A stretch of DNA of 21,063 nt, taken from positions 1 through 21,063 of the IMG/VR virus record IMGVR_UViG_3300042350_004100; one strand, 5' to 3'. Source of the stretch: a virus. This document shows positions 12,048-18,471 of this stretch, one piece after another. The notes under the pieces were generated by a model. It did not search any database, was not told where the DNA came from, and saw nothing but the letters and a program-made list of their open reading frames with translations. The stretch's first letter is position 1; the number at the start of each line of letters is the position of its first letter. Position numbers and translations under genes: made by a program.

Positions 12048-12285
12048 ATTTTATTCCTTCGATCTCACATCTTACTCCAAAGTTTTGAATCATAGATCTT
12101 AATTGAAGTAGGTATTCCATTACTTGCATACGCTTTGATTCAGAAAACTCCATAATGTTATCTTCATGAATAGTTAAGGCTATGTAGTTTGGCCTTTTGC
12201 GTATGTCTACTTTAATTCCTTTAAAGGGTGGCTTGATCTCTCTTAGAGACTTAGCCATCTCTTTTGTGTAAAATACTTGATCCAT
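12040..12285 (-). CDS. Small hypothetical protein
   Basis: The 81-residue product (MDQVFYTKEMAKSLREIKPP...) has the order KPPFKGIKVDIRKRPNYIAL then a helical SKRMQVMEYLLQLRSMIQNF. A strand-then-helix small domain is likely. The function is unknown. It overlaps the WhiB-like gene by 35 nt. Confidence 0.6.
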   Translation of the reverse strand: MDQVFYTKEMAKSLREIKPPFKGIKVDIRKRPNYIALTIHEDNIMEFSESKRMQVMEYLLQLRSMIQNFGVRCEIEGIKYV

Positions 12286-12586
12286 GAATTGATTTCAGCC
12301 TTTTCCAAACCTCTGGTGTTTTGTGCGAGTTGTATTCTTTATCTATTCTTCCTAGGTCTAGATAGACCCCGCCCCACACGCCTCGCTCTTTATTATTTAC
12401 ACCTTCATTATAGCATTGTTTAGATACCGGACAATGAAGGCACATCTCATCGACCTGAGATGCTAAATGCTTATCTGTTTCATAGTCATCGTAAAACATA
12501 TTTATGTCTGCATTTATACATGCAGCCAACTGATACCATTTTAAGTTATCAGCATCTAGCCCAAGTTCATCAATTATATTCGACAT
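12251..12586 (-). CDS. WhiB-like Fe-S transcription factor
   Basis: The product, about 111 residues, has the four cysteines that hold the [4Fe-4S] cluster in WhiB proteins: C23 (LAACINAD), C49 and C52 (MCLHC) and C58 (KQCYNEG), followed by GVWGGVYL, the G(V/I)WGG turn. A basic tail follows. WhiB proteins are limited to actinobacteria and their phages and act with the primary sigma factor; phage copies can suppress host whiB genes. The ATG chosen overlaps the previous gene by 17 nt; the frame is open 33 nt further upstream. It is the strongest single marker of the host phylum here. Confidence 0.9.
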   Translation of the reverse strand: MSNIIDELGLDADNLKWYQLAACINADINMFYDDYETDKHLASQVDEMCLHCPVSKQCYNEGVNNKERGVWGGVYLDLGRIDKEYNSHKTPEVWKRLKSIHGSSILHKRDG

Positions 12587-12803
12587 TTGCTGGGACCTTG
12601 ACCTTCCATGTCCCATCACTTAAGACAGGGTATCTATAAGACATTCCCCATTGACCGCCCTTGAATACGCCGTTCTTTGAAGTATATCCTGATGAATTTG
12701 GAACCCAACGAACAATATCCCATCCATCCCAATAGTAGCCACGGTGAGAACTTGATGAAACAAAGTCATGTGCCTTGGTATAATCTAGCATAATAGTTTT
12801 CAT
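12570..12803 (-). CDS. Small aromatic-rich hypothetical protein
   Basis: The 77-residue product begins MKTIMLDYTKAHDFVSSSSH and contains RGYYWDGWDIVRWVPNSSGY and KGGQWGMSYRYPVLSDGTWK. The Trp/Tyr/Gly-rich strands suggest a small beta domain. The function is unknown. One-base overlap links it with the small ORF upstream. Confidence 0.65.
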   Translation of the reverse strand: MKTIMLDYTKAHDFVSSSSHRGYYWDGWDIVRWVPNSSGYTSKNGVFKGGQWGMSYRYPVLSDGTWKVKVPANVEYN

Positions 12804-12925
12804 TACTTAGCCTTCTGTAGTGTCATTGTCTTTTTGTACGCATCCTGTTCAAGAACAATCCGTATCCTTGACAGTTCTTCTCTAATTCCATCTAGAAGTA
12901 CTTCTATATTTCTAATATCACTCAT
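12803..12925 (-). CDS. Very small helical protein
   Basis: This 40-residue ORF starts MSDIRNIEVLLDGIREELSR and ends LQKAK; it is one amphipathic, possibly coiled-coil helix. Its stop overlaps the next ATG as TAATG and its start overlaps the deaminase stop by 4 nt, so both junctions fit the operon. Confidence 0.6.
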   Translation of the reverse strand: MSDIRNIEVLLDGIREELSRIRIVLEQDAYKKTMTLQKAK

Positions 12926-13200
12926 GTATAAACTACTTTCCTGATACCCGCCTCGCGGATAGCATTATGACAGCGGTCACATGGCCTGGACAATCTATCC
13001 TGACCCTTTCTATTAACTCTTGCCACATATATTGTGGCACCCTTAGGATTCTTTACCTTACGCAATGCATCAATTTCTGCATGTACAGAACAATGTGTTT
13101 TAATGTGTTCTGATGAAACCACGGTGGGGTGGTTGCGATTCTTATTAATACCAATACTAATAACTCTTCCACCCTTAACAATAACTGCACCGTGCTTCAT
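12922..13200 (-). CDS. Cytidine/dCMP deaminase-like protein, N-terminus disrupted
   Basis: The product has the zinc-dependent deaminase signature: H40-A41-E42 (CSVHAEIDA) and P73-C74-D75-R76-C77 (SRPCDRCHN), with MKHGAVIVKGGRVISIGINK before it. From this ATG it is 92 residues, shorter than usual. The same frame continues upstream with SRRDQNYLDLASNAAQSSDC, which looks like the missing first helix, but has no ATG, GTG or TTG. A coupled ATG triplet at 13289-13297 with the expected overlap is in another frame, and removing one T of TTTT (13272-13275) would join the two. It may supply dUMP precursors or edit nucleic acid. Confidence 0.8.
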   Translation of the reverse strand: MKHGAVIVKGGRVISIGINKNRNHPTVVSSEHIKTHCSVHAEIDALRKVKNPKGATIYVARVNRKGQDRLSRPCDRCHNAIREAGIRKVVYT

Positions 13201-13296
13201 TCTACAATCTGATGATTGCGCGGCATTAGACGCTAGATCAAGATAGTTCTGATCACGGCGCGACAGACGAGAAAAGATCTCCTTTTGGCATCATCA

Positions 13297-13686
13297 TCAC
13301 CCTTTCACAATATCCGTAGGAATTTCCATTGCACTACTTATATTAGCAAGGGAAGTGGTTTGTTTGCAAGAATCTCTGATAAAAAATACTGCCCGATCTA
13401 TACCCAAATTGGCTAGATCATACATACGAATTGCAGAGTTGTCTGAAAGTTTTTTAGGATTAAAAAGTTTCTCATCAATAGAGTAACCCTTTTGCTTAAT
13501 TAATTTTTCTACCTTGCCAATATATTCAGTAACCATATTTTCGGCAGGGCTAGATGCCGTATGGACAAAGGTGATCTTCCTATCTTCTGGATTTGTGGAT
13601 ACCCACTCATCTAGAATCACCGTCATCTTTCGGATTATTTCATTATAGTCAACCCAATTACGGCTGCCGCCTACTAAAACTCTCAT
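13297..13686 (-). CDS. SLOG-family (DUF2493-like) nucleotide-binding protein
   Basis: The 129-residue product begins MRVLVGGSRNWVDYNEIIRK, the VxVxGSRxW start of the DUF2493 branch of the SLOG superfamily, whose Rossmann-like fold binds nucleotide-type ligands. FVHTASSPAENMVTEYI and IDRAVFFIRD fit the following strands. The role is unknown; SLOG proteins are linked to nucleotide sensing and phage conflict. CGGAGA lies 4 nt before the ATG. Its TGA overlaps an ATG triplet that should start the deaminase. Confidence 0.65.
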   Translation of the reverse strand: MRVLVGGSRNWVDYNEIIRKMTVILDEWVSTNPEDRKITFVHTASSPAENMVTEYIGKVEKLIKQKGYSIDEKLFNPKKLSDNSAIRMYDLANLGIDRAVFFIRDSCKQTTSLANISSAMEIPTDIVKG

Positions 13687-13700
13687 GATTTCTCCGTTAA

Positions 13701-14348
13701 TTACTCAGCAGAAGTTTCTTCTGATACTTCTGTTGCTGGTGCCTCTACATTTTCTTCAGTTGAGGCAGTCTCTTCAGCATTTTCCTCAACAGCCTCTGGC
13801 TCTATAACTTCAGCAGCAGGCTCTTCTGGAGTTGATGTTTCTTCTACGACAGTCTCTTCTACGTCTGCCTTTGGTGTCTCTACGGCTGGTTCAGCCTGTG
13901 TCTCAACAACGGCCTCTGCTTCAATAGGCTCGTCAAGTGGCGCTCCCTCTTCCTCTGCAATGTCAACTAATGCAGGCTCATCGGCAGGGAAAAATACGCC
14001 AGACCATATTGACTTATTCATTCTATCATTCATTATTTGATCCCTTTTCTGTTTAGACCATGATGCTCCTGCATCACCACCCCATAGATCCCAGGCTACT
14101 CTGCCTGGGCTGGGGAAACCTTCTTCTCCTGAACTAAATCCTGTGGCTTTCTTATCTACCTCATGTCGTGAGAAAAAACTATGCATTCTCAGCACGGTAC
14201 TTTCAGATAGCGACTCTTTCTTTGCTAATTGATTGGCTCTAGCCAATCCTACGGTAGTTCCACCGCGTCTTCCCTCTTCTTTCCATTTCAAAGCCCTGCG
14301 TGCAGCAGAGGCCATTCCATCTGTGGGGGTATACGTTTTTTCAGCCAT
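13701..14348 (-). CDS. Phage protein with VAWDLWGGDAG domain and acidic tail
   Basis: The 215-residue product has an N-terminal basic part, GMASAARRALKWKEEGRRGG, then SESTVLRMHSFFSRHE and SPGRVAWDLWGGDAGASW (to about residue 100), a block seen in several phage proteins, sometimes fused to structural proteins. From about 120 to the end it is a Glu/Ala/Val/Thr repeat (EEP, EET, VEET) without hydrophobic core, so probably disordered. The function is unknown; DNA mimicry or a protein-binding tail are guesses. An extended -10 box ends 5 nt before the ATG and no ribosome site exists, so the gene may also be made from a leaderless mRNA. Confidence 0.7.
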   Translation of the reverse strand: MAEKTYTPTDGMASAARRALKWKEEGRRGGTTVGLARANQLAKKESLSESTVLRMHSFFSRHEVDKKATGFSSGEEGFPSPGRVAWDLWGGDAGASWSKQKRDQIMNDRMNKSIWSGVFFPADEPALVDIAEEEGAPLDEPIEAEAVVETQAEPAVETPKADVEETVVEETSTPEEPAAEVIEPEAVEENAEETASTEENVEAPATEVSEETSAE

Positions 14349-14353
14349 AATTA

Positions 14354-14362
14354 ATTATATCA
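14354..14362 (-). promoter_or_regulatory. Extended -10 box inside the 3' end of the methyltransferase gene
   Basis: On the minus strand TGATATAAT (14362-14354) is a perfect extended -10. The ATG at 14348 follows after 5 nt. No -35 is visible. This would give a leaderless internal transcript of the gene with the acidic tail. Confidence 0.45.
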
Positions 14363-14882
14363 TGCCAAGTTTACTCACATAGTCATACATAACTATGCCA
14401 CTAGCAGTACCTACATTTAAACTACGGACACTACCAAGTTGAGGGATATAAACAATATCGTCTGCCATACCAAGAGCCATGGGGCTTAGTCCACGCTGCT
14501 CTTCTCCGAATATCATAAAAGTCTCTGGATGCCACTCATATGAAGTAATTGGAATAGCGCCTGGAACATTATCAATAGCAACCCATCTAGCGCCACGAAC
14601 TTGTGGCTCATGTAAATAAATGTTATCTAGGTTTGGAGAATACTTTAAGTGATTATAATGTTGAGTTCCTACTGCGCCACGCTTATCCCACTTCTTGGCT
14701 CCGACAATCCAACATTCTTTAGCCATGAATGCATTGGCATTACGAATTCCTGTAGCCTTATTAAAGTCTCCAGAAAGATTCTCAAATCCTACAAAAAACG
14801 GAAGTCGGCGGGTATCTAGATCAGCCTTGATCTGATCAGTTTCCCATTCCTTGTAGTAATCAATGACATTTTTGTTTGTCAT
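14355..14882 (-). CDS. SpoU/TrmH-family RNA 2'-O-ribose methyltransferase
   Basis: The 175-residue product has the three SPOUT motifs: motif 1 GIRNANAFMAKECWIVG (about 45-61), motif 2 FMIFGEEQRGLS (about 123-134) and motif 3 IPQLGSVRSLNVGTASGIVM (about 146-165), where the SAM-binding knot forms. The length matches TrmL/TrmH-type enzymes without extra RNA-binding domain. The substrate is probably a tRNA, perhaps a phage one, given six tRNA genes downstream in the same strand, but an rRNA target cannot be excluded. AGGAG lies 5 nt before the ATG. Confidence 0.88.
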   Translation of the reverse strand: MTNKNVIDYYKEWETDQIKADLDTRRLPFFVGFENLSGDFNKATGIRNANAFMAKECWIVGAKKWDKRGAVGTQHYNHLKYSPNLDNIYLHEPQVRGARWVAIDNVPGAIPITSYEWHPETFMIFGEEQRGLSPMALGMADDIVYIPQLGSVRSLNVGTASGIVMYDYVSKLGMI

Positions 14883-14890
14883 TATGTCTC

Positions 14891-15595
14891 CTAGCGACTA
14901 GTATCTTCTATTGTCTTACTTATATTATACCTATTCTTCTTATGTTTCTTCCAGAAATTTTTTTTCGAAACAAACCCTGGTATAACATATCTATGTGGCC
15001 CTGGTCCTGGAGAATTTACTCCATGTCTCCAGTTTTCGCTGGTAGGGAATACTAGTATAGAATTTTTTGGAGGGCGCAACTCTATTTTTTGATTAACAAA
15101 AAATACTTCCCCATCTGTATATTCATCATTCAAATAGAAAACTACGGCATACTCTAGAGATGGGTCCGTATGATTATCTACATGATCTTTTAACGGTACA
15201 CCCTCATATTGTCTTTGTATTGTGCCACACCCATTAAATTGGATATCACTTCTGAAGTCAAATAATCTTTGGCATCTTTTTTTTAAGATGTTGGAAATTT
15301 TGTGATCACTTATTCTTAAATTTTTATCATGCCAATTATCTGTTATTTCATACAGACCCTGGCTAACTAAACTATCAAGATCACTCGTTCCAAACTTGCG
15401 CTCCGCGAGTTTTTGAACACCAAACATATACTCATGACACCATTCTTCATGATTAGCGTTCATTGCTAATTTTACTAATTCTTCAGACTCGTCCTCTTTA
15501 ATAAAATTTTTTATTAAAAATATTCTATAGTCTAACTCTTCTACCTCGTATCCAAGTTTTTCTATATAACTCTTAGTTAATATTTTTTCTGACAT
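14891..15595 (-). CDS. 2OG-Fe(II) oxygenase (copy 4)
   Basis: The 234-residue product has H138 and D140 (KDHVDNHTD), H191 (ENWRHGVNS) and R202 (GPHRYVIPG), with strand patterns YAVVFYLNDEYTDGEVFF and LRPPKNSILVFPTS typical of the P4H-like fold. It begins with about 120 residues that include LIKNFIKEDESEELV, the usual first helix. The substrate is unknown. The start overlaps the upstream stop by one base. The gene is more A+T-rich than the proline-hydroxylase-like copy at 7168, and its N-terminus is longer, so it is not a recent duplicate. Confidence 0.83.
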   Translation of the reverse strand: MSEKILTKSYIEKLGYEVEELDYRIFLIKNFIKEDESEELVKLAMNANHEEWCHEYMFGVQKLAERKFGTSDLDSLVSQGLYEITDNWHDKNLRISDHKISNILKKRCQRLFDFRSDIQFNGCGTIQRQYEGVPLKDHVDNHTDPSLEYAVVFYLNDEYTDGEVFFVNQKIELRPPKNSILVFPTSENWRHGVNSPGPGPHRYVIPGFVSKKNFWKKHKKNRYNISKTIEDTSR

Positions 15596-15906
15596 TATTC
15601 TAATTCCTCTGGAAGAACAACTCCATTTTCTTCTAGGTACTTCTTCCCTTCTTCAGTAATTTTAAAACTTGGAGAAAGATTTACATCGTACTCTATTGTA
15701 ACCATTCCTAATTCATATAAATTAAGAAGTTCATTGTTTAATTCTTCCATCATCGCATGATAAAGTTCTGGAAATATATGATACATTTTTTCAAAATTGA
15801 AAACAAATGTTCTTTCTCCATCAGTAGTCATGCCCACCCATTCAAGGACCCCGCTGTCCTCTAGATGATTCATGAACTCTTCTATCTCATCATTACTATA
15901 ATCCAT
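15595..15906 (-). CDS. Hypothetical winged-helix-like acidic protein, start abutting tRNA-Thr
   Basis: The 103-residue product (MDYSNDEIEEFMNHLEDSGV...) ends SFKITEEGKKYLEENG, the type of last helix-turn found in small winged-helix domains; the assignment is tentative. Its ATG is only one base after the tRNA-Thr 3' end, so processing of the tRNA would leave no leader. Unprocessed RNA offers GAGG from the acceptor stem as a very close ribosome site. Confidence 0.65.
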   Translation of the reverse strand: MDYSNDEIEEFMNHLEDSGVLEWVGMTTDGERTFVFNFEKMYHIFPELYHAMMEELNNELLNLYELGMVTIEYDVNLSPSFKITEEGKKYLEENGVVLPEELE

Positions 15907-15907
15907 G

Positions 15908-15981
15908 AGCCTCAGATCGGATTCGAACCGATGACTTTCCGCTTACAAGGCGGATACTCTGGCCAACTGAGTTACTGAGGC
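15908..15981 (-). tRNA. tRNA-Thr (TGT)
   Basis: Acceptor GCCTCAG/CTGAGGC, anticodon stem TCCGC/GCGGA with loop CTTGTAA (anticodon TGT), T-arm ATCGG-TTCGAAT-CCGAT, discriminator U. CCA is not encoded. The next start codon lies one base after the 3' end. Confidence 0.93.
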
Positions 15982-15985
15982 GATC

Positions 15986-16018
15986 CTAGGCTGTTGCCGC
16001 AATTTTATTTGCGCCTAG
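15986..16018 (-). other. Inverted repeat upstream of tRNA-Thr
   Basis: On the minus strand CTAGGC and GCCTAG enclose a second stem CGCAA-ATAAAA-TTGCG. It lies between the lysozyme-like gene and the tRNA and lacks a T-run; it may protect the mRNA end or guide processing. Confidence 0.35.
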
Positions 16019-16034
16019 AATATAATTCTATCAT

Positions 16035-16649
16035 TTAAATCTTTTCAGGTGTACATTTCTTTGGGAACAACGACCATCCAGTATTGAATGGTGCGATTAC
16101 CCATGAATACGTTAGTCCAGAACCCCATAGTGAATAATACATTCCTGCATCTTCATACCATGAGTCATTCTTAAACGAATAACCATATCCCCAATTATGC
16201 ATACCATCATTAAGGAAATGCTTCCTTACAATTTCTGATTGCTTATCTTTATCTAGCATATTATCTCTAGACCACCAGGATCTTCCTGACCAGGCACTTG
16301 TCTGAATTTGCCAAGTACCCAGCGCACCTGTGAACCATCTGCTAGATTCATCTAATGATTCATGCTTAGATTCACGCCAGGTAATTGCCCAGGCTCCTCT
16401 AAGCATTCCAGGTCTATTAAAACCCGCCTTAAATAGTATCTTTGCTTGCTTATCATTACAGTTAGATGGCAAAGTCCAGTTTCTATCTGTTATTGCCCTT
16501 CTTTCTAATGTATCAGCGGTGGCAAAGTTACCCGTACCTTCCGCCAAAGGCGTAGACTTAGCATACGCCAGGTTTGGAGAGATTAGTACCATTGATAATA
16601 CTGTTACTGTTGATACTAATGCAGCACCAAATCGGTTTATTGTCGTCAT
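16035..16649 (-). CDS. Secreted lysozyme/transglycosylase-like protein
   Basis: The 204-residue product has a signal peptide: a basic start, a hydrophobic core (AALVSTVTVLSMVLI) and an AYA cleavage site after about residue 30. The mature part contains WAITWRESKHES followed by GALGTWQIQTSAW, the Glu-then-GALG.WQI order of lysozyme-fold muramidases and lytic transglycosylases; the Glu of RESKHE is the candidate catalytic acid. It may cut or bind peptidoglycan outside the membrane. It has its own near-consensus promoter and an AAGGAGGTC ribosome site, the best in the window, so it is expected to be well expressed, unlike a timed endolysin in a late operon. Superinfection exclusion or envelope remodelling are possible roles. 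Confidence 0.7.
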   Translation of the reverse strand: MTTINRFGAALVSTVTVLSMVLISPNLAYAKSTPLAEGTGNFATADTLERRAITDRNWTLPSNCNDKQAKILFKAGFNRPGMLRGAWAITWRESKHESLDESSRWFTGALGTWQIQTSAWSGRSWWSRDNMLDKDKQSEIVRKHFLNDGMHNWGYGYSFKNDSWYEDAGMYYSLWGSGLTYSWVIAPFNTGWSLFPKKCTPEKI

Positions 16650-16681
16650 ATTGACCTCCTTGTGGCGGCAACATGAATTCT

Positions 16682-16710
16682 ATTATACGGGAATATTACG
16701 ATATGGTCAA
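16682..16710 (-). promoter_or_regulatory. Near-consensus promoter of the secreted lysozyme-like gene
   Basis: On the minus strand TTGACC (16710-16705), 17 bp, then TATAAT (16687-16682). It is followed by a short leader and AAGGAGGTC before the ATG at 16649. The rest of 16711-16814 shows no gene. Confidence 0.75.
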
Positions 16711-16814
16711 CGATTTTGGATAATTTACTATTTCAATCATATTATTATACAAAGTAATGTAAGGTCTGAGGTAGTAGTTACCATTGTGCTTGACGAGACA
16801 GTAAAATGTAAACA

Positions 16815-16940
16815 CTATTTCTTGCCACGACGGACTTTGAGTGGAGATTTACCAATATTTATTTTTCCATCTTTATGTTCTGGGTTAGTAATTCCTCCGC
16901 CACCCTGCTTAATTGTATCGGTAGTAATTACATTATTCAT
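16815..16940 (-). CDS. Very small basic Gly-rich protein
   Basis: This 41-residue ORF (MNNVITTDTIKQGGGGITNP... ending LKVRRGKK) overlaps the upstream stop as ATGA. It has a GGGG run and a basic tail that could contact nucleic acid. It is probably the last gene of its transcript before the promoter region at 16682. The function is unknown. Confidence 0.6.
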   Translation of the reverse strand: MNNVITTDTIKQGGGGITNPEHKDGKINIGKSPLKVRRGKK

Positions 16941-17302
16941 TTAAGAAACGTACCTCCCCAGAATTTATCCATCATATCATCATCGTCACTTGGATCGTTA
17001 TCTTCATCATCTGTAGGAGCCTGCACATACCCATCTGGTATTGCGGCTAGGCGACATTTCCCCTCTGGATGAACTAAGTAAGAAAGAATAGCACAACCTA
17101 ATTGACCATCTTCTCTCTCAATATGTAGAGAGCAGTTAGAGCATTTAACTCCGATTTGTGCATCTTCGTTATCTCCTGGCCCCTCGTATCCAACCCAAAT
17201 ACTGGATGTACCTTGGTCAAATGGGCCAAATCTTTCCGCAATAGAAACCATTGCATCGTGGTAGGCTTTTTCTTCTTCTGTCAATTCATCATATAGTTCC
17301 AT
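16937..17302 (-). CDS. Phage protein with four-Cys motif and acidic tail
   Basis: The 121-residue product starts MELYDELTEEEKAYHDAMVS and contains IGVKCSNCSLHI, then LGCAILSYLVHPEGKCRLAAIPDGY. The CxxC...C...GKCR..AIPDG arrangement is seen in phage proteins near capsid-type genes and may bind a metal or an Fe-S cluster. The tail is Asp-rich (DDEDNDPSDDDD) and ends FWGGTFLK. The frame continues upstream through tRNA-Asn, so this ATG, 18 nt after the tRNA end, is the sensible start. Confidence 0.65.
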   Translation of the reverse strand: MELYDELTEEEKAYHDAMVSIAERFGPFDQGTSSIWVGYEGPGDNEDAQIGVKCSNCSLHIEREDGQLGCAILSYLVHPEGKCRLAAIPDGYVQAPTDDEDNDPSDDDDMMDKFWGGTFLK

Positions 17303-17320
17303 ATTATTATTATACCATTG

Positions 17321-17392
17321 CTGGCGTGGAAGGATTCGAACCTTCAACCTATCGGTTAACAGCCGATTGCGCTGCCGTTGCGCTACACGCCA
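17321..17392 (-). tRNA. tRNA-Asn (GTT)
   Basis: Acceptor TGGCGTG/CACGCCA, anticodon stem ATCGG/CCGAT with loop CTGTTAA (anticodon GTT), T-arm with TTCGAAT, discriminator G. It is separated from tRNA-Tyr by only 4 nt. Confidence 0.93.
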
Positions 17393-17396
17393 TAAG

Positions 17397-17475
17397 TGCC
17401 AGATGAGAGAATCGAACTCCCCATGCTTTCGCGGGTGATTTACAGTCACCTTCCCCACCTTGGGGACTATCTGGC
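17397..17475 (-). tRNA. tRNA-Tyr (GTA)
   Basis: Acceptor GCCAGAT/ATCTGGC, D-stem TCCCC/GGGGA, anticodon stem GGTGA/TCACC with loop CTGTAAA (anticodon GTA), a long variable arm as expected for tyrosine, T-arm GGGAG-TTCGATT-CTCTC, discriminator A. Its first base directly follows the stop codon of the glycosyltransferase gene. Confidence 0.92.
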
Positions 17476-18471
17476 TTATATTATTGTGTCTTTACATGCT
17501 AGATTATATACCATATCATACAATGCTGTCCATACATCATTGTCAGAAAATGAATTTTCCATTACTGCTGTTACTATCTGATATAAATCTTCATCGTCCT
17601 TTGCCCCTAGTCTGTCTATTAAGATATCTAGGCTTAACCCTGAGGCACTCTTGTATTCTTCTAAAGATTTTTTATCTGGCGCTCCGCGTGGTCCGATGTA
17701 ATTTCCAGTTATTACATCAAGAATCATCCTTGCATCTGCGACAGTTCTTTCTGTACTAAAATTTACCTTCCAGTCATCCTCAGGTCTAACTGTGTACTTA
17801 GAAAGATGATACATTGGATTTAAATTTATAGCAACTATTTTATACCCTCTTGTAATGTATCTTAATGCAAGTAGTGGCTCCTCTGCTATAAAGAAAATTT
17901 CTTCATCAAAGGGTACGGCTAATAAATTTTTTGTGTACCCGAACATAAAGTGACAACTCAAAGAATGGTGTACCTCGTATTCGTGATCACCAATAAAATC
18001 CTGCGCCTTTGCTACCAGACCATCAATTCTTAGTTTCCACGGCGGCATCTTACTAGTAACAGGATCAATGACTAATCTATTTTCTTCTATCAATGCCCAA
18101 TGAAGGGACTGAGAAATTATAGTATTTTCGCCCAAGTCCTGTGCTATTTCATTGTACCTAGTAACCAGTTCTCTATCCCAGTTCTTTATGAACAAAGTGT
18201 GCGAGTCTATACTAAGAAAATATTTCTCTGCCCCAACCATTTCAAGTAGCATACTCCTAGCCATGCCTATGCCAAGCGGCTGTGGCGTATGAATCTTCTT
18301 TACTGAAATTATTTCTGTATCTTGAATGTCTGAGAAGTATCCAGATAGGCTTTGCTCTAAAATTGCAAACTTAATAACGTAGTCTCCGCTACTCATAGAT
18401 AAAGCACTATCTATTGTCTGATCCATAAACTTTTCATCTAATGCTGGGAAAAGTATTAGTATCTCATCCAC
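17476..18471 (-). CDS. GT60-like (Skp1 GlcNAc-transferase family, PF11397 type) glycosyltransferase
   Basis: The product, about 331 residues, has the layout of the GlcNAc family (PF11397): an N-terminal nucleotide-sugar strand, GIGMARSMLLEMVGAEKYFL, the DxH-type metal motif FLSIDSHTLFIKNWD, a central CHFMFGYTKNLLAVPFDEEIFFIAEEP.LALR.ITRGYKI block containing the catalytic-region acids, and MYHLSKYTVRPEDD. Known members transfer GlcNAc from UDP-GlcNAc to hydroxyproline of Skp1. The start is a GTG overlapping the stop of the upstream oxygenase gene by one base (TAGTG), with GGAGG 11 nt before; a GTG 18 nt earlier is also open. This places a hydroxylase and a hydroxyproline-type transferase in one translational unit. 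The C-terminal ~90 residues are not recognised. Confidence 0.78.
   Translation of the reverse strand: MDEILILFPALDEKFMDQTIDSALSMSSGDYVIKFAILEQSLSGYFSDIQDTEIISVKKIHTPQPLGIGMARSMLLEMVGAEKYFLSIDSHTLFIKNWDRELVTRYNEIAQDLGENTIISQSLHWALIEENRLVIDPVTSKMPPWKLRIDGLVAKAQDFIGDHEYEVHHSLSCHFMFGYTKNLLAVPFDEEIFFIAEEPLLALRYITRGYKIVAINLNPMYHLSKYTVRPEDDWKVNFSTERTVADARMILDVITGNYIGPRGAPDKKSLEEYKSASGLSLDILIDRLGAKDDEDLYQIVTAVMENSFSDNDVWTALYDMVYNLACKDTII

Noticed and set aside
15908-15981. tRNA-Tyr reading of the loop containing GTA
   Set aside because: The stem TCCGC/GCGGA fixes the loop as CTTGTAA, so the anticodon is TGT (Thr); GTA is read only if the loop is shifted by one base.
16330-16944. A 204-codon plus-strand frame
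   Set aside because: It lies opposite the signal-peptide/lysozyme-like gene and its promoter, and has no ribosome site or motif.
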